Shown in pieces: positions 25,884 through 36,071 of a stretch of 64,000 bases of DNA. Every line of letters begins with the position of its first letter. Position 1 is the first letter of the stretch. A model generated the notes under the pieces. It did no database searches. It was not told the DNA's origin and was given only the letters and a program-made list of their open reading frames with translations. This DNA comes from Risungbinella massiliensis (GTDB lineage Bacteria; Bacillota; Bacilli; Thermoactinomycetales; Thermoactinomycetaceae), in assembly GCF_000942395.1 (NCBI RefSeq), contig NZ_LN812102.1, positions 930,017 through 994,016 on the forward strand, in the 5' to 3' direction. The translations under genes were made by a program, and so were the position numbers.

Positions 25884-25912
25884 ATGATATTGCTAGTGTT
25901 TTTTTCTGTCAA
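25884..25912 (-). promoter_or_regulatory. Sigma-A-type promoter of ilvE
   Basis: TTGACA (25907-25912) and TATCAT (25884-25889) are spaced 17 bp on the minus strand. Transcription would begin about 40 nt before the ilvE ATG. Confidence 0.75.
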
Positions 25913-26090
25913 TAAAACTTTTTATTGTATGATTAATTATTTAATGAAACAGTCTCAAAGGATTGTTAAATGTATATTATTAAAAATATATACTTTATAA
26001 GAATAATCGGTTAAAATGATTGAGAATAATTGGTCTATATGTTTAAATTAGTTAGAATCATATATTTTTTTTACAGAAATGAGGGGTATT

Positions 26091-26426
26091 ATGGTAAAAA
26101 TTATGGGAATGTTCCATAATGTCGAAGACCAAGAAGCATTTTTGGAAACATATTATCAAGAAGTTTTGCCAGTACTGTTAAATGTGCCTGGTATTATAAA
26201 AATAGAAACAACTAGACTAAATCCATCTCCTCTCACTGGTGAAGAGGTTGATCCTGATGATTTCTTTTTTCAGGCGGATCTATACTTTCCTAATGCGGAA
26301 GCGTTGGAAAACATGTTAGCATCCCCTGAAGGAGCACAAGCAGCAGGTGTATTTTTACAATATGCAGGGAAAGTGTGCAAAGTTTATATGGGTCAAGAGT
26401 ATGTACACTACAAACATACTTTTTAA
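26091..26426 (+). CDS. EthD-family protein
   Basis: The 111-aa protein has a dimeric alpha-beta barrel pattern: an N-terminal strand VKIMGMFHN, a long helix with EAFLETYYQEVLPV, and a C-terminal strand KVYMGQEYVHY. It fits the EthD/ABM-like group, whose exact substrates are usually unknown. GAGGGG lies 6 nt before the ATG at 26091. Convergent with the P450 gene, with a shared hairpin terminator; co-function is possible but unproven. Confidence 0.75.
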   Translation: MVKIMGMFHNVEDQEAFLETYYQEVLPVLLNVPGIIKIETTRLNPSPLTGEEVDPDDFFFQADLYFPNAEALENMLASPEGAQAAGVFLQYAGKVCKVYMGQEYVHYKHTF

Positions 26427-26436
26427 TATTAAAATT

Positions 26437-26465
26437 ACACCGACATCTCGATGTCGGTGTTTTTC
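26437..26465 (+). terminator. Terminator of the EthD-like gene
   Basis: ACACCGACAT pairs with ATGTCGGTGT around a 4-nt loop, followed by TTTTTC on the plus strand. Confidence 0.85.
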
Positions 26466-27635
26466 TTATTTAGAGACCTTCACTTCTAGATAACCGTAAA
26501 CGATAAAATTTGGAATCCGCTCTAATGGCTGTGTTAATTGTAATCTTGGGTATCGAGTCATTAATTCGATTAAAGCGGCCTGTGCTTCCATTCTAGCAAG
26601 TCCTGAACCAAGACAATAATGTATCCCATGTCCTAGTCCCAAGTGTGGGTTTGGACCTCGATCCAATCGAAACTGATCTGGCTCTGAAAACACCTCTTCA
26701 TCATGATTCGCAGATCCCAACCAAACTACAACCTCTTGCCCTTCTTTAATTAAGTGTCCTTCAAATTCTACGTCTTTTGTTGCTATGCGGTTTATACATT
26801 GAATAGGTGATCGATAACGTAGCACTTCTTCTACCACTTTGGGAATTAAATCTGTATTTTGTCTCACTTCTTCCCAAAGTTCTGGACGTTCCAACAATGT
26901 AACAATCGAATTTCCTATTAGATTTGCTGTAGTCTCACTTCCTGCTATAATAATAGTTCTACATAATCCGTATAGTAGTTTTAGAGGTACAGGCTTATCT
27001 TCAACTGTTGCCGATACAAGCATAGACATCATGTCATTTTGAGGGTTGGCTCTTTTTTCTTCTAGAAATGGATGGAAATACTGATCCATTTCACGCCAAG
27101 TATTAATAATTTGTTTCATAGTTTGTTTCGCATCTTCATCAGTGTCTCCAACTGATCTTTGCAATGTTTGCTTGGACCAGGTTTGAAGTTTTTCTGAATC
27201 TTCATCTGGTAATCCAAGGATATTACCCACCATTTTGATAGCCAGTGGAAATCCTAAATGATTGACTATATCGAATTCCTTTGTATCTTGGTATGTATCT
27301 AATAAACTTATGACATTATTTTTGATAATATGGGAAAGTGATTTCAACTCTTTTGGTCTAAATGTATTACCAAACAACCCACGATACGTATCATGCTCCG
27401 GGTTGTCCATACTTAAAATACTATCTCCCCTCGGACTAGATGTTCTCGAAGAAAATGCATCTGGATCAGCTAAAACTTTTTTTATATCGTGAAAACGAAA
27501 CACATCCCAGCATTGTCTACTTTCATCGAACGAGATAGGCGTCTCTGTACGCATTTGTCGATACCAATCATGCACATTCTCTAAATTAGATAAACCATTC
27601 GGAAACTTGTGAGTTCCCTTTAATAAGGTGCTCAT
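26466..27635 (-). CDS. Cytochrome P450
   Basis: The 389-aa soluble P450 has I-helix AGSETT (231-236), ExxR at 270-273 and heme-binding LGHGIHYCLGSGLARME with Cys341 as the thiolate ligand. It lacks a membrane anchor, as usual for bacterial P450s. AAGGAGAGGAA precedes the ATG. No ferredoxin or ferredoxin reductase gene is nearby, so the redox partner lies elsewhere. Substrate unknown. Confidence 0.92.
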   Translation of the reverse strand: MSTLLKGTHKFPNGLSNLENVHDWYRQMRTETPISFDESRQCWDVFRFHDIKKVLADPDAFSSRTSSPRGDSILSMDNPEHDTYRGLFGNTFRPKELKSLSHIIKNNVISLLDTYQDTKEFDIVNHLGFPLAIKMVGNILGLPDEDSEKLQTWSKQTLQRSVGDTDEDAKQTMKQIINTWREMDQYFHPFLEEKRANPQNDMMSMLVSATVEDKPVPLKLLYGLCRTIIIAGSETTANLIGNSIVTLLERPELWEEVRQNTDLIPKVVEEVLRYRSPIQCINRIATKDVEFEGHLIKEGQEVVVWLGSANHDEEVFSEPDQFRLDRGPNPHLGLGHGIHYCLGSGLARMEAQAALIELMTRYPRLQLTQPLERIPNFIVYGYLEVKVSK

Positions 27636-27851
27636 ATCTATTTCCTCTCCTTATATATATTAAATATATCGGGAAACTACTATTTAGAGGCAAGTAATAT
27701 TTTATTAGATACCAAAATCAAAATCAATTTTATATTGTAAATTCATGTACTTTTATAAACTGGCTTTCTATCATTAAAATTTAACAATAATAGATGGAAC
27801 AAATTATTTGGTATTATGAAAATATATAATAACCACAGAAAGGTGCTTTAG

Positions 27852-28610
27852 ATGAATACTTTACAGGTTCAAAAACAAAAGAACATCGGGATTATCCAAT
27901 TTCATCGACCTGAACAACTAAACGCTTTCAATAAGGAAATGTTCATGGAATTAGAAGAAACTATCGAAAATTTTAACCAAGATTCGGAAATTTCGATCCT
28001 CCTATTTAAGGGGGATGACGAGGCGTTCATCGCAGGCGGGGATATGACGGAACATTTAGTAGAAAATAGAGAAGAAGTCTACCCTTATCTTCTAAGCATA
28101 GGCGAATTGATGGAAAAAATCGCATCTTTGAATAAGCTCACAATTGCCGCTGTGGAGGGTGTTACGATTGGCGGGGGATGTGAACTGGTAACCAGTTGTG
28201 ATATATGTATCGCATCGGAAAGCGCTAGTTTCCGCTATATCCAATCTAGACTGGGAATCTCGACTGCTTGGGGTGGAGGAAGTAGATTAATTCAAAAAGT
28301 AGGCGCATCTAAAGCAATACCTCTCTTATTAACAGGTGAGAAAATATCAAGCAAACAGGCTTATGACTTAGGATTGGTAGATCAACTATTACCAAATGAA
28401 AATTTTAATAAAAATGTCCTTTCATTTGCAAAACGTCTAGCAAGATCACCACAGCCTCTTATTCAGCTATATAAACAATTGGGACAACAGATAGCAAATG
28501 GTATCCCTTTGTCCCAACTTTATCCGATCGAAGCAGATGTCTGCTCTAGGTTATGGGAGAGTGAGACTCATCGAAAAGCAGTAGATTCATTTTTTCAACG
28601 TTCCAAGTAA
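27852..28610 (+). CDS. Enoyl-CoA hydratase/isomerase family protein
   Basis: The 252-aa crotonase-fold protein has oxyanion-hole segments AGGDM (61-65) and IGGGCEL (106-112), plus the RLGISTAWGGGSRL region. The Glu pair of true hydratases is not clearly both present, so the exact reaction (hydratase, isomerase or hydrolase) is open. AAAGGTG lies 8 nt before the ATG. It stands 36 bp upstream of the phosphatase gene and may share a transcript with it. Confidence 0.85.
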   Translation: MNTLQVQKQKNIGIIQFHRPEQLNAFNKEMFMELEETIENFNQDSEISILLFKGDDEAFIAGGDMTEHLVENREEVYPYLLSIGELMEKIASLNKLTIAAVEGVTIGGGCELVTSCDICIASESASFRYIQSRLGISTAWGGGSRLIQKVGASKAIPLLLTGEKISSKQAYDLGLVDQLLPNENFNKNVLSFAKRLARSPQPLIQLYKQLGQQIANGIPLSQLYPIEADVCSRLWESETHRKAVDSFFQRSK

Positions 28611-28646
28611 ACCAAGATAAGTTCAACATGATAAGGGGAGTTTTAA

Positions 28647-29117
28647 ATGATAAAAGTACTTTTTGTCTGCCTAGGAAACATATGCCGTTCCCCAATGGCG
28701 GAAGCAGTCTTTCGACATGAGGTAGAAAAAGCCGGTTTGACAGAGCAAATCGAAGCAGATTCAGCGGGGACTGGAGATTATCATATTGGCAAACCGCCTC
28801 ATCATGGAACCCAGCAAAAGTTAACTGAAGTAGGTATACCGTATAAAGGACTTCTAGCTCGTCAAGTAACCATTCAAGACTTTGACGAATTTGATTATGT
28901 GATCGGCATGGACAACAGCAATATTCGAAATCTCCGCCAACTAGTTGGATCTGATCACCCCAAATTGATGCGATTTGTAGACCTATTGGCTGACAGTTCG
29001 TATCAAGAAGTGCCTGACCCATACTTTACTGGGGATTTCGAGGAGACATATCAATTAGTAAAAGAAGGTTGTGAGAACCTTCTTTTACTAATCCAAAAAG
29101 ACCGTCTACTCTCATAA
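28647..29117 (+). CDS. Low-molecular-weight protein tyrosine phosphatase (YfkJ-like)
   Basis: The 156-aa protein has the P-loop CLGNICRS at residues 8-15 (nucleophile Cys8, Arg14) and general acid Asp124 in DPYFTGD. This is the full low-molecular-weight PTP domain and usual length. AAGGGGAG precedes the ATG. The strong hairpin that follows ends the transcript. Confidence 0.93.
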   Translation: MIKVLFVCLGNICRSPMAEAVFRHEVEKAGLTEQIEADSAGTGDYHIGKPPHHGTQQKLTEVGIPYKGLLARQVTIQDFDEFDYVIGMDNSNIRNLRQLVGSDHPKLMRFVDLLADSSYQEVPDPYFTGDFEETYQLVKEGCENLLLLIQKDRLLS

Positions 29118-29162
29118 AAAGAGAGAGCTCCTACTAACATTTTAGGAGCTCTCTCTTTTTCT
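29117..29162 (+). terminator. Terminator of the phosphatase gene
   Basis: AAAGAGAGAGCTCCTA pairs with TAGGAGCTCTCTCTTT and leads into T-rich sequence. Confidence 0.85.
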
Positions 29163-29285
29163 TTGGAACCATCAAGATCTACTAACGGTAATCATTTCCA
29201 AAAGAAAAGAACATCGTGGTTCGATATACTGTTCTTAAGAGTTTTTATCATTCTTATACATACGAAAGGAGTGGACAACCTGTCC

Positions 29286-29819
29286 ATGCCAAATGAAAAT
29301 CTCCCTTATATCATTTATCCAAGCAAAAAATCATTAGGAAAACTTTTATTCTTCTCTCTTATTTTCGTTGTAGTCGGTTTTTTTCTTCTTTTTACGGAAG
29401 GCATCCTTTACAAAATAGTCGGTATCATTTCGATAGCTTTTTTTGGTATGTGTTTTGCTTTCCTAGCCTCTCGATTATTTAACAAAAAACCTGCTCTAAT
29501 AGTAGAAAAAGACTACTTGTATGAAAATACCTCTTATGTAAGTATTGGAAAAATTGAATGGAACGAGATCCAAGATATGTATGTATATGAATACATGGGG
29601 CAGAAATTTTTAGGTATCGAGACAAAAGATCCTGATTTCGCTACAAAGCGAACACAAGGATGGAAAAAGAGCCTTTCTCGCATGAATCAAAATATGGTAC
29701 CAGCACAAATCAACATTCCACAAACAGCGCTCTCCATCAGCTGTGAGGAGCTATTTTTGATCATGGCACCTCAAGTCCCGCATATTGCCAGTCAATTACA
29801 AGAAAACATAGAATTATAA
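29286..29819 (+). CDS. STM3941-family protein
   Basis: The 177-aa protein begins MPNENLPYIIYPSKKSLGKLL, with two membrane segments at about 20-36 and 42-62 and a C-terminal cytosolic domain, matching the STM3941 family (function unknown). The frame is open further to 29163, but family length supports a start near 29286. AAAGGAG lies 14 nt before this ATG and 8 nt before a CTG at 29280, so an unusual start is possible. Confidence 0.68.
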   Translation: MPNENLPYIIYPSKKSLGKLLFFSLIFVVVGFFLLFTEGILYKIVGIISIAFFGMCFAFLASRLFNKKPALIVEKDYLYENTSYVSIGKIEWNEIQDMYVYEYMGQKFLGIETKDPDFATKRTQGWKKSLSRMNQNMVPAQINIPQTALSISCEELFLIMAPQVPHIASQLQENIEL

Positions 29820-29836
29820 GCATTGGAAATCCAACA

Positions 29837-29873
29837 AACAAAGCCGCCTCCTATCTAGGAAGCGGCTTTCGCT
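29837..29873. terminator. Hairpin between STM3941 gene and obg
   Basis: AAAGCCGCCTCC pairs with GGAAGCGGCTTT (one mismatch) between two convergent genes. T-tracts are weak. Confidence 0.55.
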
Positions 29874-31202
<1,329 letters not shown>

Positions 31203-31321
31203 CTATTTTCACACCTTTAAGTACGGGTTGCCCCTAGAAAATTGTAAAACGACAGCATATTTGACCAAGATTTCCATAGTAACACCAACAGAGAAAATCT
31301 TGATCTAGGAAGCGAGTCTGT

Positions 31322-32062
31322 TCAAGATTTTCGGAGTTCATCCCATTCCATATGAAGTCCATGACGCTCATCAAACGGCTCCATATGATCGACTAGATTC
31401 CGATTTTGCGTGGAAAAATCTTTCCAGCTAGACTCATCTGGAAAGAGATGAATCGGCTCTCCCTCAGCATTTAAAACTTCCAATGTAATAATCATTTTCG
31501 ATTCTTCTTGGACAAAACCTAATTCTATTGTTTCCCAATCATGATGATTTGCACCCATTTCTTGAACCGTTTCAATGATAACAGGAAGTGAACGGAGAAC
31601 TTGCTGTTGAACTGGTTTGGACACCATCTTCAGTTCCCCCACTGCGAGTAAATTCCATTTCCAACGTTTATATGTATACGGTATCAAGATTAAAAAAGAG
31701 ACAAGCTCCGACAGTGTAAATTCAGTCCATCTTCTCTCCTGATGTGCTTCTTCCACCAATCTCTCCAAATAATGCTGCACTCGATCTGGTCGCTTCATCG
31801 CAGTATACCCTAAGAGAACTTGTACATGATTCATCCAGTCATGCCGCTTTTGAGCAGCCAAATCTTGAATCATTTTCGCTTGTTTTTGTTTCCATTCATT
31901 TGCAACTTGATTCTTACTATACGAGATCGTCGCAATGATCATCCCGATCGTAAAGATCCCAAAGAGATAGTTTCCTTTGATTCCCCACGGTTGATAAATC
32001 CAACCTATCACAAGTACCAAGATAGGAACAATCACTGTATATCGTTTCCAATCCATTTGCAC
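31322..32062 (-). CDS. spo0B: Spo0B-like sporulation phosphotransferase, membrane-anchored
   Basis: The 246-aa protein has two N-terminal membrane segments (about 9-25 and 31-47), then the H-box RHDWMNHVQVLLGY (His74) that fits Spo0B, and a degenerate kinase-like C-terminal domain. B. subtilis Spo0B is soluble, so the membrane anchor is a difference from the model protein. It passes phosphate from Spo0F to Spo0A. The GTG at 32062 has AAGGGG 9 nt upstream. Position between rpmA and obg is as in Bacillus. Confidence 0.85.
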   Translation of the reverse strand: MQMDWKRYTVIVPILVLVIGWIYQPWGIKGNYLFGIFTIGMIIATISYSKNQVANEWKQKQAKMIQDLAAQKRHDWMNHVQVLLGYTAMKRPDRVQHYLERLVEEAHQERRWTEFTLSELVSFLILIPYTYKRWKWNLLAVGELKMVSKPVQQQVLRSLPVIIETVQEMGANHHDWETIELGFVQEESKMIITLEVLNAEGEPIHLFPDESSWKDFSTQNRNLVDHMEPFDERHGLHMEWDELRKS

Positions 32063-32135
32063 GAATCGAATCCCCTTAGACGGAAAATTTTGTACCTTCT
32101 CTCATTATAGGGGAGTGTTCTTACAAGGAAAAGAA

Positions 32136-32169
32136 AAAGGCGACCTCTTCCATCGGAAGAAAGTCGCCA
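32136..32169 (-). terminator. Terminator between rpmA and spo0B
   Basis: On the minus strand GGCGAC and inner TCTTCC pair with GGAAGA and GTCGCC, followed by CTTTTTCTTTT. spo0B may need its own promoter. Confidence 0.75.
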
Positions 32170-32180
32170 TGTGTTCATAG

Positions 32181-32489
32181 TTACGCTTGTGCAACTGCAA
32201 TTTCTTGTTGAGCTTTTGGATATACGCACACTTTTTTGCGATCGCGACCGAGACGCTCAAAGCGAACAACACCATCTACTACTGCAAAAAGGGTATCATC
32301 GCCACCACGACGTACGCCTTCACCTGGGTAGATTTTGGTTCCACGTTGGCGAACCAAGATGTTACCAGCAAGAACGAATTGGCCGTCTCCACGTTTCACG
32401 CCGAGGCGTTTGGAGATACTGTCACGACCGTTTTTTGTCGAACCTACTCCTTTTTTAGAAGCGAAGCACTGCAGGTTTAGTTTTAGCAT
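32181..32489 (-). CDS. rpmA: Ribosomal protein bL27
   Basis: The 102-aa protein has the Firmicute N-terminal extension [14 protein letters not shown], which is removed by the protease Prp, followed by the conserved [17 protein letters not shown] lies before the ATG at 32489. The prp gene is immediately upstream, as expected. Confidence 0.97.
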   Translation of the reverse strand: MLKLNLQCFASKKGVGSTKNGRDSISKRLGVKRGDGQFVLAGNILVRQRGTKIYPGEGVRRGGDDTLFAVVDGVVRFERLGRDRKKVCVYPKAQQEIAVAQA

Positions 32490-32509
32490 AGTTTCCACCT
32501 CTTTCTAAG

Positions 32510-32833
32510 TTAAGTTAAACTTACGTAAGCAGGATACTCATCCGCTACGTTCTTTAAAGCGAGAAACGTCGCTTCGAGCAGCAACGTCAGTTTCTGATGT
32601 GTTGTCTCCTCTACATCCTCTGGAATACGCAAATCCACTTTTCCCTCTCCATCATCCGGCTGATGAAGAGTAGTGTCTGTTAGCTGTTCGATCGCATTTG
32701 CCATGCCAATCGTAATACCAGAGACAGCAGCGCAGACTAGGTCTCGTCCATGTTCACCGTAGTTGGCATGACCCTTGACCGTGACACGAGAAACCGAACC
32801 GTCACGATCCCGCTCTACCGTAATTCGAATCAT
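32510..32833 (-). CDS. prp: Ribosomal-processing cysteine protease Prp
   Basis: The 107-aa protein has the family motif GHANYGEHGRDLVCAAVS with catalytic His22 and Cys34. It cleaves the N-terminal extension of bL27. Its ATG overlaps the rplU stop by one nucleotide. It corresponds to B. subtilis ysxB. Confidence 0.95.
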   Translation of the reverse strand: MIRITVERDRDGSVSRVTVKGHANYGEHGRDLVCAAVSGITIGMANAIEQLTDTTLHQPDDGEGKVDLRIPEDVEETTHQKLTLLLEATFLALKNVADEYPAYVSLT

Positions 32834-33144
32834 TAGGCGTTAATGCCTTCGATTTGTACTTTTGTGAATGGTTGACGATGACCTTGCTTTTTCTTGTAGT
32901 TCTTTTTCGGTTTATATTTGAAGACCGTAATCTTTTTGCCACGTCCGTGGTCGAGAACTTTTGCAGTTACATTCGCACCATCTACAACAGGCTTACCTAC
33001 AACGGTTTCCCCGTCTTTACCTACGAGAAGTACTTTATCAAACGTAACTGTTTCTCCAGCTTGCGCATCCAGTTTTTCGATGTAAAGCACATCGTCTTTT
33101 TGTACGCGGTATTGTTTACCACCGGTTTCGATCAAAGCGTACAT
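32833..33144 (-). CDS. rplU: Ribosomal protein bL21
   Basis: The 103-aa protein begins [18 protein letters not shown] and keeps [26 protein letters not shown] in two adjacent blocks at the C-terminus. GAGGAGGG lies 7 nt before the ATG at 33144. A longer frame to 33255 covers the RNA leader and is not translated. Confidence 0.97.
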   Translation of the reverse strand: MYALIETGGKQYRVQKDDVLYIEKLDAQAGETVTFDKVLLVGKDGETVVGKPVVDGANVTAKVLDHGRGKKITVFKYKPKKNYKKKQGHRQPFTKVQIEGINA

Positions 33145-33161
33145 GAATTTCCCTCCTCTTA

Positions 33162-33224
33162 AACAGGACTCGCCAAGTGTAGGAAGGCTTATGCCTTTAT
33201 CAGATGTCCCCACTTGTGCGGTAT
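33162..33224 (-). ncRNA. L21 leader (ribosomal protein autoregulation element)
   Basis: The untranslated leader before rplU has paired segments CACAAGTG and CACTTGG around an inner AAGGC...GCCTT hairpin, matching the known L21 leader form in Bacillales as I recall it. It would bind bL21 and lower expression of the rplU-prp-rpmA operon. Confidence 0.65.
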
Positions 33225-33245
33225 CTATACACAAATACAACGAAT

Positions 33246-33274
33246 ATCTTAACACAAAGGATAATATGGGTCAA
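33246..33274 (-). promoter_or_regulatory. Promoter of rplU operon
   Basis: TTGACC (33269-33274) and TAAGAT (33246-33251) are spaced 17 bp on the minus strand. Transcription would begin near 33239. Confidence 0.7.
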
Positions 33275-33548
33275 GAAAAAGCTTCAAAAGGAAGCCCAAG
33301 AGAATAACATCTTTTCATACTTGATTATTAGATGGTGATGGCAAATATATCACTGTATATTCCCCTTATAATCCCTTATCTATTTTACACCAAATCATTC
33401 TTACACAAAAAGGGAAATGAAGGGATGTAGCATTATTATTTTTATTGTTTAGATAGTGTTTAACTTTCCAACAGTGTTTCAGTGATATACTTAAAAAGGC
33501 TTCTATATCTATAAAAGAAGCCCTACATTTTTGAAGAGGTGAAATTTT
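33275..33548. other. Non-coding region before the membrane-protein gene
   Basis: No gene is seen. A small hairpin GGCTTC/GAAGCC (33498-33521) lies close to the start of the following gene, which uses GAGGTG at 33537-33542 as its ribosome binding site. Its promoter was not identified. Confidence 0.35.
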
Positions 33549-34037
33549 TTGTTAGAATTTTTGCAGGATTTTCTACAACAATATGGTACTATTTGGCAGT
33601 ATGTCTTGCTTTTCTTTATTTCATTAGTCCCTGTAATTGATATTTCGGTAGTAGTTCCACTAGGAGTTATATTAGGTTTATCTCCTATTTGGGTAATGAT
33701 TATTGGATTTTTAGGTAATTTGGCCTTTGTTCTCATCCTAGCCTTTTTCTTTCAGCAAATCCGTGGTTGGAGAGATAAACGTCGGGCTGCAAAAGGAATC
33801 ACCACTCCATCCAAGAAAGAGACTCGAGCTCGGAACCTATGGGAGAAGTATGGTGTTCCAGGGTTAGCGATCATCTCTCCTTTCTTGGTAGGAACGGATG
33901 TAGCCGCATTCCTCGCATTCTCTCTTGGTAGCTCTCGTAAATCGGTCATTGGTTGGATGATCGTGAGCCTTGCATTCTGGAGCGCAATATTAGGATTTAC
34001 CTTTATGCAAGTACCAAATATCTATGACGTGAAGTAA
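33549..34037 (+). CDS. Small multidrug-export-family (COG2426) membrane protein
   Basis: The 162-aa protein has four to five membrane segments and the motif EKYGVPGLAIISPFLVGTDVAA, typical of the Sm_multidrug_ex family, whose function is not well established. The start is TTG with GAGGTG 8 nt upstream. Divergent from rplU; it lies in a two-gene insertion in the spoIVFB-rplU neighbourhood. Confidence 0.75.
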   Translation: MLEFLQDFLQQYGTIWQYVLLFFISLVPVIDISVVVPLGVILGLSPIWVMIIGFLGNLAFVLILAFFFQQIRGWRDKRRAAKGITTPSKKETRARNLWEKYGVPGLAIISPFLVGTDVAAFLAFSLGSSRKSVIGWMIVSLAFWSAILGFTFMQVPNIYDVK

Positions 34038-34059
34038 TCTTGTAGATCGAATATATAGC

Positions 34060-34106
34060 AAAAACTCCCCTTCTAAGCAAAAATGCTAGGATTAGGGGAG
34101 TTTTAT
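34060..34106 (+). terminator. Terminator after the COG2426 gene
   Basis: AAAACTCCCCT (34061-34071) pairs with AGGGGAGTTTT (34094-34104) around a 22-nt loop, and TAT follows. Confidence 0.6.
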
Positions 34107-34252
34107 CTTTCTACTTTTTTCTTTTCTAGGTGAAATCTTGATACAAACCATGTCTTTTTCCTAATATACAGCTTACAGAAGATACCTTTCTCCAAAATGC
34201 ACAACATATGAAAATCTCGAACTTGTACTGGAGCGTTCTTGTAGATCAAATT

Positions 34253-35080
34253 CTAAAGTCCTTTAATTGCCCTACCTACAATTTTCATTACATCGAATCG
34301 ACTTAATTTCTCTTTTCCAGATTCCATTACTTCGACTGTTCCATGAGCCAACGCCAGCGGGATCTTACAAAACTTTAATATAGGAGGACTGGTAATATTC
34401 GCCGTGTAGATATCAGCTAATCCTAAGTTACGTTTCGCATATTTCATCATATCAGCGAATGTCCATCCCTTTGGAAAATAGTTAACGTCACGAGTGGCGT
34501 CCTCATTTTGGTTGCGAAGAATGTTCACTGCTTGTAATCCTCGACCGTAAGCGACTGCTAATTTCTCATCGGACTCCGTACCATCATGCCATTTCCAAAT
34601 CTCATTCAACATTAACCCTACTAAACCTGCAACATAATAGGTATACTCATCTAAATCTTCTTCGGTTTGAACCTGCCACCCTTTGGCTGCCCACTTTGCC
34701 ATCCCTTCCGCCATGATGGCAGTATAACGACAGACAGTTGGACGAATGGATGAAGGACAAAACTGAATCCAGTCTGTTAATCGCAAGGTAACTTCAGGTA
34801 ATTGAGATTGATATGGGAAAAAGATATCCTCCAAAACTTCTTGTTCATTTGGGGATCCTTGCAAAAACTTGCTCACAGATTGTAATAAGTTCACTTTTAC
34901 ATCTGTTGTAAGATCAGGATGATCTTCTATCTCATCAATTGCTCTCATGCAGAGATAGGAAGCGGCTACGGCTTCTTTCAATTCGGACGGCAAACCATTG
35001 ATTGGAATAAAAAATGTTCGACTCGTTGCGTATAGTACGTTCATTGCGTCGGTATGTAGTGATTTATTTATTTTGCTCAT
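34253..35080 (-). CDS. Phytoene/squalene synthase family protein
   Basis: The 275-aa protein of the SQS/PSY superfamily has first Asp-rich motif DEIED (49-53) and second motif NQNEDATRD followed by VNYFPKGW, the two Mg-diphosphate-binding sites for head-to-head coupling of isoprenyl diphosphates. No desaturase, cyclase or other carotenoid or hopanoid gene is nearby, so the product (squalene-like, phytoene-like or a C30 precursor) is not known. An ATG at 35080 is preferred; the TTG at 35098 has no clear ribosome binding site. Confidence 0.85.
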   Translation of the reverse strand: MSKINKSLHTDAMNVLYATSRTFFIPINGLPSELKEAVAASYLCMRAIDEIEDHPDLTTDVKVNLLQSVSKFLQGSPNEQEVLEDIFFPYQSQLPEVTLRLTDWIQFCPSSIRPTVCRYTAIMAEGMAKWAAKGWQVQTEEDLDEYTYYVAGLVGLMLNEIWKWHDGTESDEKLAVAYGRGLQAVNILRNQNEDATRDVNYFPKGWTFADMMKYAKRNLGLADIYTANITSPPILKFCKIPLALAHGTVEVMESGKEKLSRFDVMKIVGRAIKGL

Positions 35081-35219
35081 AAAACCTTCATACTCCAATC
35101 ATTATTTTTTTCATGAGATCATCCGGCTTTCCTGAAAAACTGCTTCATTCCTAAATAAATCTTACATCCTTGTTCCATTCATGTACAGATTACCTTATAG
35201 GAATTCTTTGTATCACCAG

Positions 35220-36071
35220 TTATGCCCCTTTTTTCCTTGTCTGAAAAAGCCGTTCCAACACTTTCTCCTCAGGATAGATCGCCATTAACTTTCCATTCTC
35301 ATGAAAGACTTGGACAATATGATACCGTTCTTTGCGCCATTGGGGAAGAATCTTGGCCCAAGAGTCTGTCCGCATTAGTTGAATCGCTTGATGCGGTAAG
35401 GTATCGGGTGCCCCTTTTTGATACCGCTGAAAGAGCATTCTCCACAAAGGATATTGCTGCTGACTAATTGCTTGCCAATTGGAGAACACCAAAAAAAGTC
35501 CAATAATCACCAATGGAATGATACTGATTCCATTTAATACCGTAAATGCAAATACAAGTACTACGATAGATAAGAAAAGGCTGGTATAAAGGCTAACTGC
35601 AATACATCGCTGGTATGGCACAAGCTTACTCAAGAGAGCTTGTACCACTCTTCCTCCATCTAATGGGTAAATGGGCAACATATTAAAAAGTGCAATCGTG
35701 ATGTTAGACAACACAAAATACTCAGTCCAAGTATAGTCCCACCAACCCATCTGATAAAACCAAAGACTGAATAAAATCATGTATATGTGGTAAAAGGGAC
35801 CGGCCAGAGCTACCACGATCTCCTCTCGTGCTGGTGCAGTACCCCATTCATCCATTTGAGCTACTCCACCAAAGGGGAGTAACTCAATGGATCGAATTTT
35901 CCAACCAAATGACCAAGCAGCCGTGACATGCCCCAATTCATGTAGAAGAACAACGAGAAACAAGGTGAGGATTTCCCAAAAGTATCCAGTCCAAACAGAG
36001 AGCGCGATCACGATCCAGAAGCTGGGATGGATCTGAAAGCGCACATTTTCCCAAGGAAGCTTAGCGAGCAA
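35220..36071 (-). CDS. spoIVFB: SpoIVFB intramembrane metalloprotease
   Basis: The 283-aa M50 site-2 protease has zinc motif HELGH (His44, Glu45, His48) and the third ligand Asp138 in PIYPLDGGR, in about six membrane segments. A C-terminal CBS-like tail follows. It activates pro-sigma-K in the mother cell. The TTG overlaps the spoIVFA end by 11 nt and has no clear ribosome binding site, so it is probably translationally coupled. Confidence 0.9.
   Translation of the reverse strand: MLAKLPWENVRFQIHPSFWIVIALSVWTGYFWEILTLFLVVLLHELGHVTAAWSFGWKIRSIELLPFGGVAQMDEWGTAPAREEIVVALAGPFYHIYMILFSLWFYQMGWWDYTWTEYFVLSNITIALFNMLPIYPLDGGRVVQALLSKLVPYQRCIAVSLYTSLFLSIVVLVFAFTVLNGISIIPLVIIGLFLVFSNWQAISQQQYPLWRMLFQRYQKGAPDTLPHQAIQLMRTDSWAKILPQWRKERYHIVQVFHENGKLMAIYPEEKVLERLFQTRKKGA

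Noticed and set aside
25838-25912. 25-residue N-terminal extension of IlvE
   Set aside because: It contains a near-consensus promoter and the strong ribosome binding site of the shorter form.
31266-31302. 8-bp inverted repeat CAAGATTT/AAATCTTG between spo0B and obg
   Set aside because: Short with a wide loop; no clear function and likely chance in AT-rich DNA.
33145-33255. N-terminal extension of bL21 by 37 residues
   Set aside because: bL21 begins [14 protein letters not shown] with a strong ribosome binding site; the extension covers a structured RNA leader and the promoter region.
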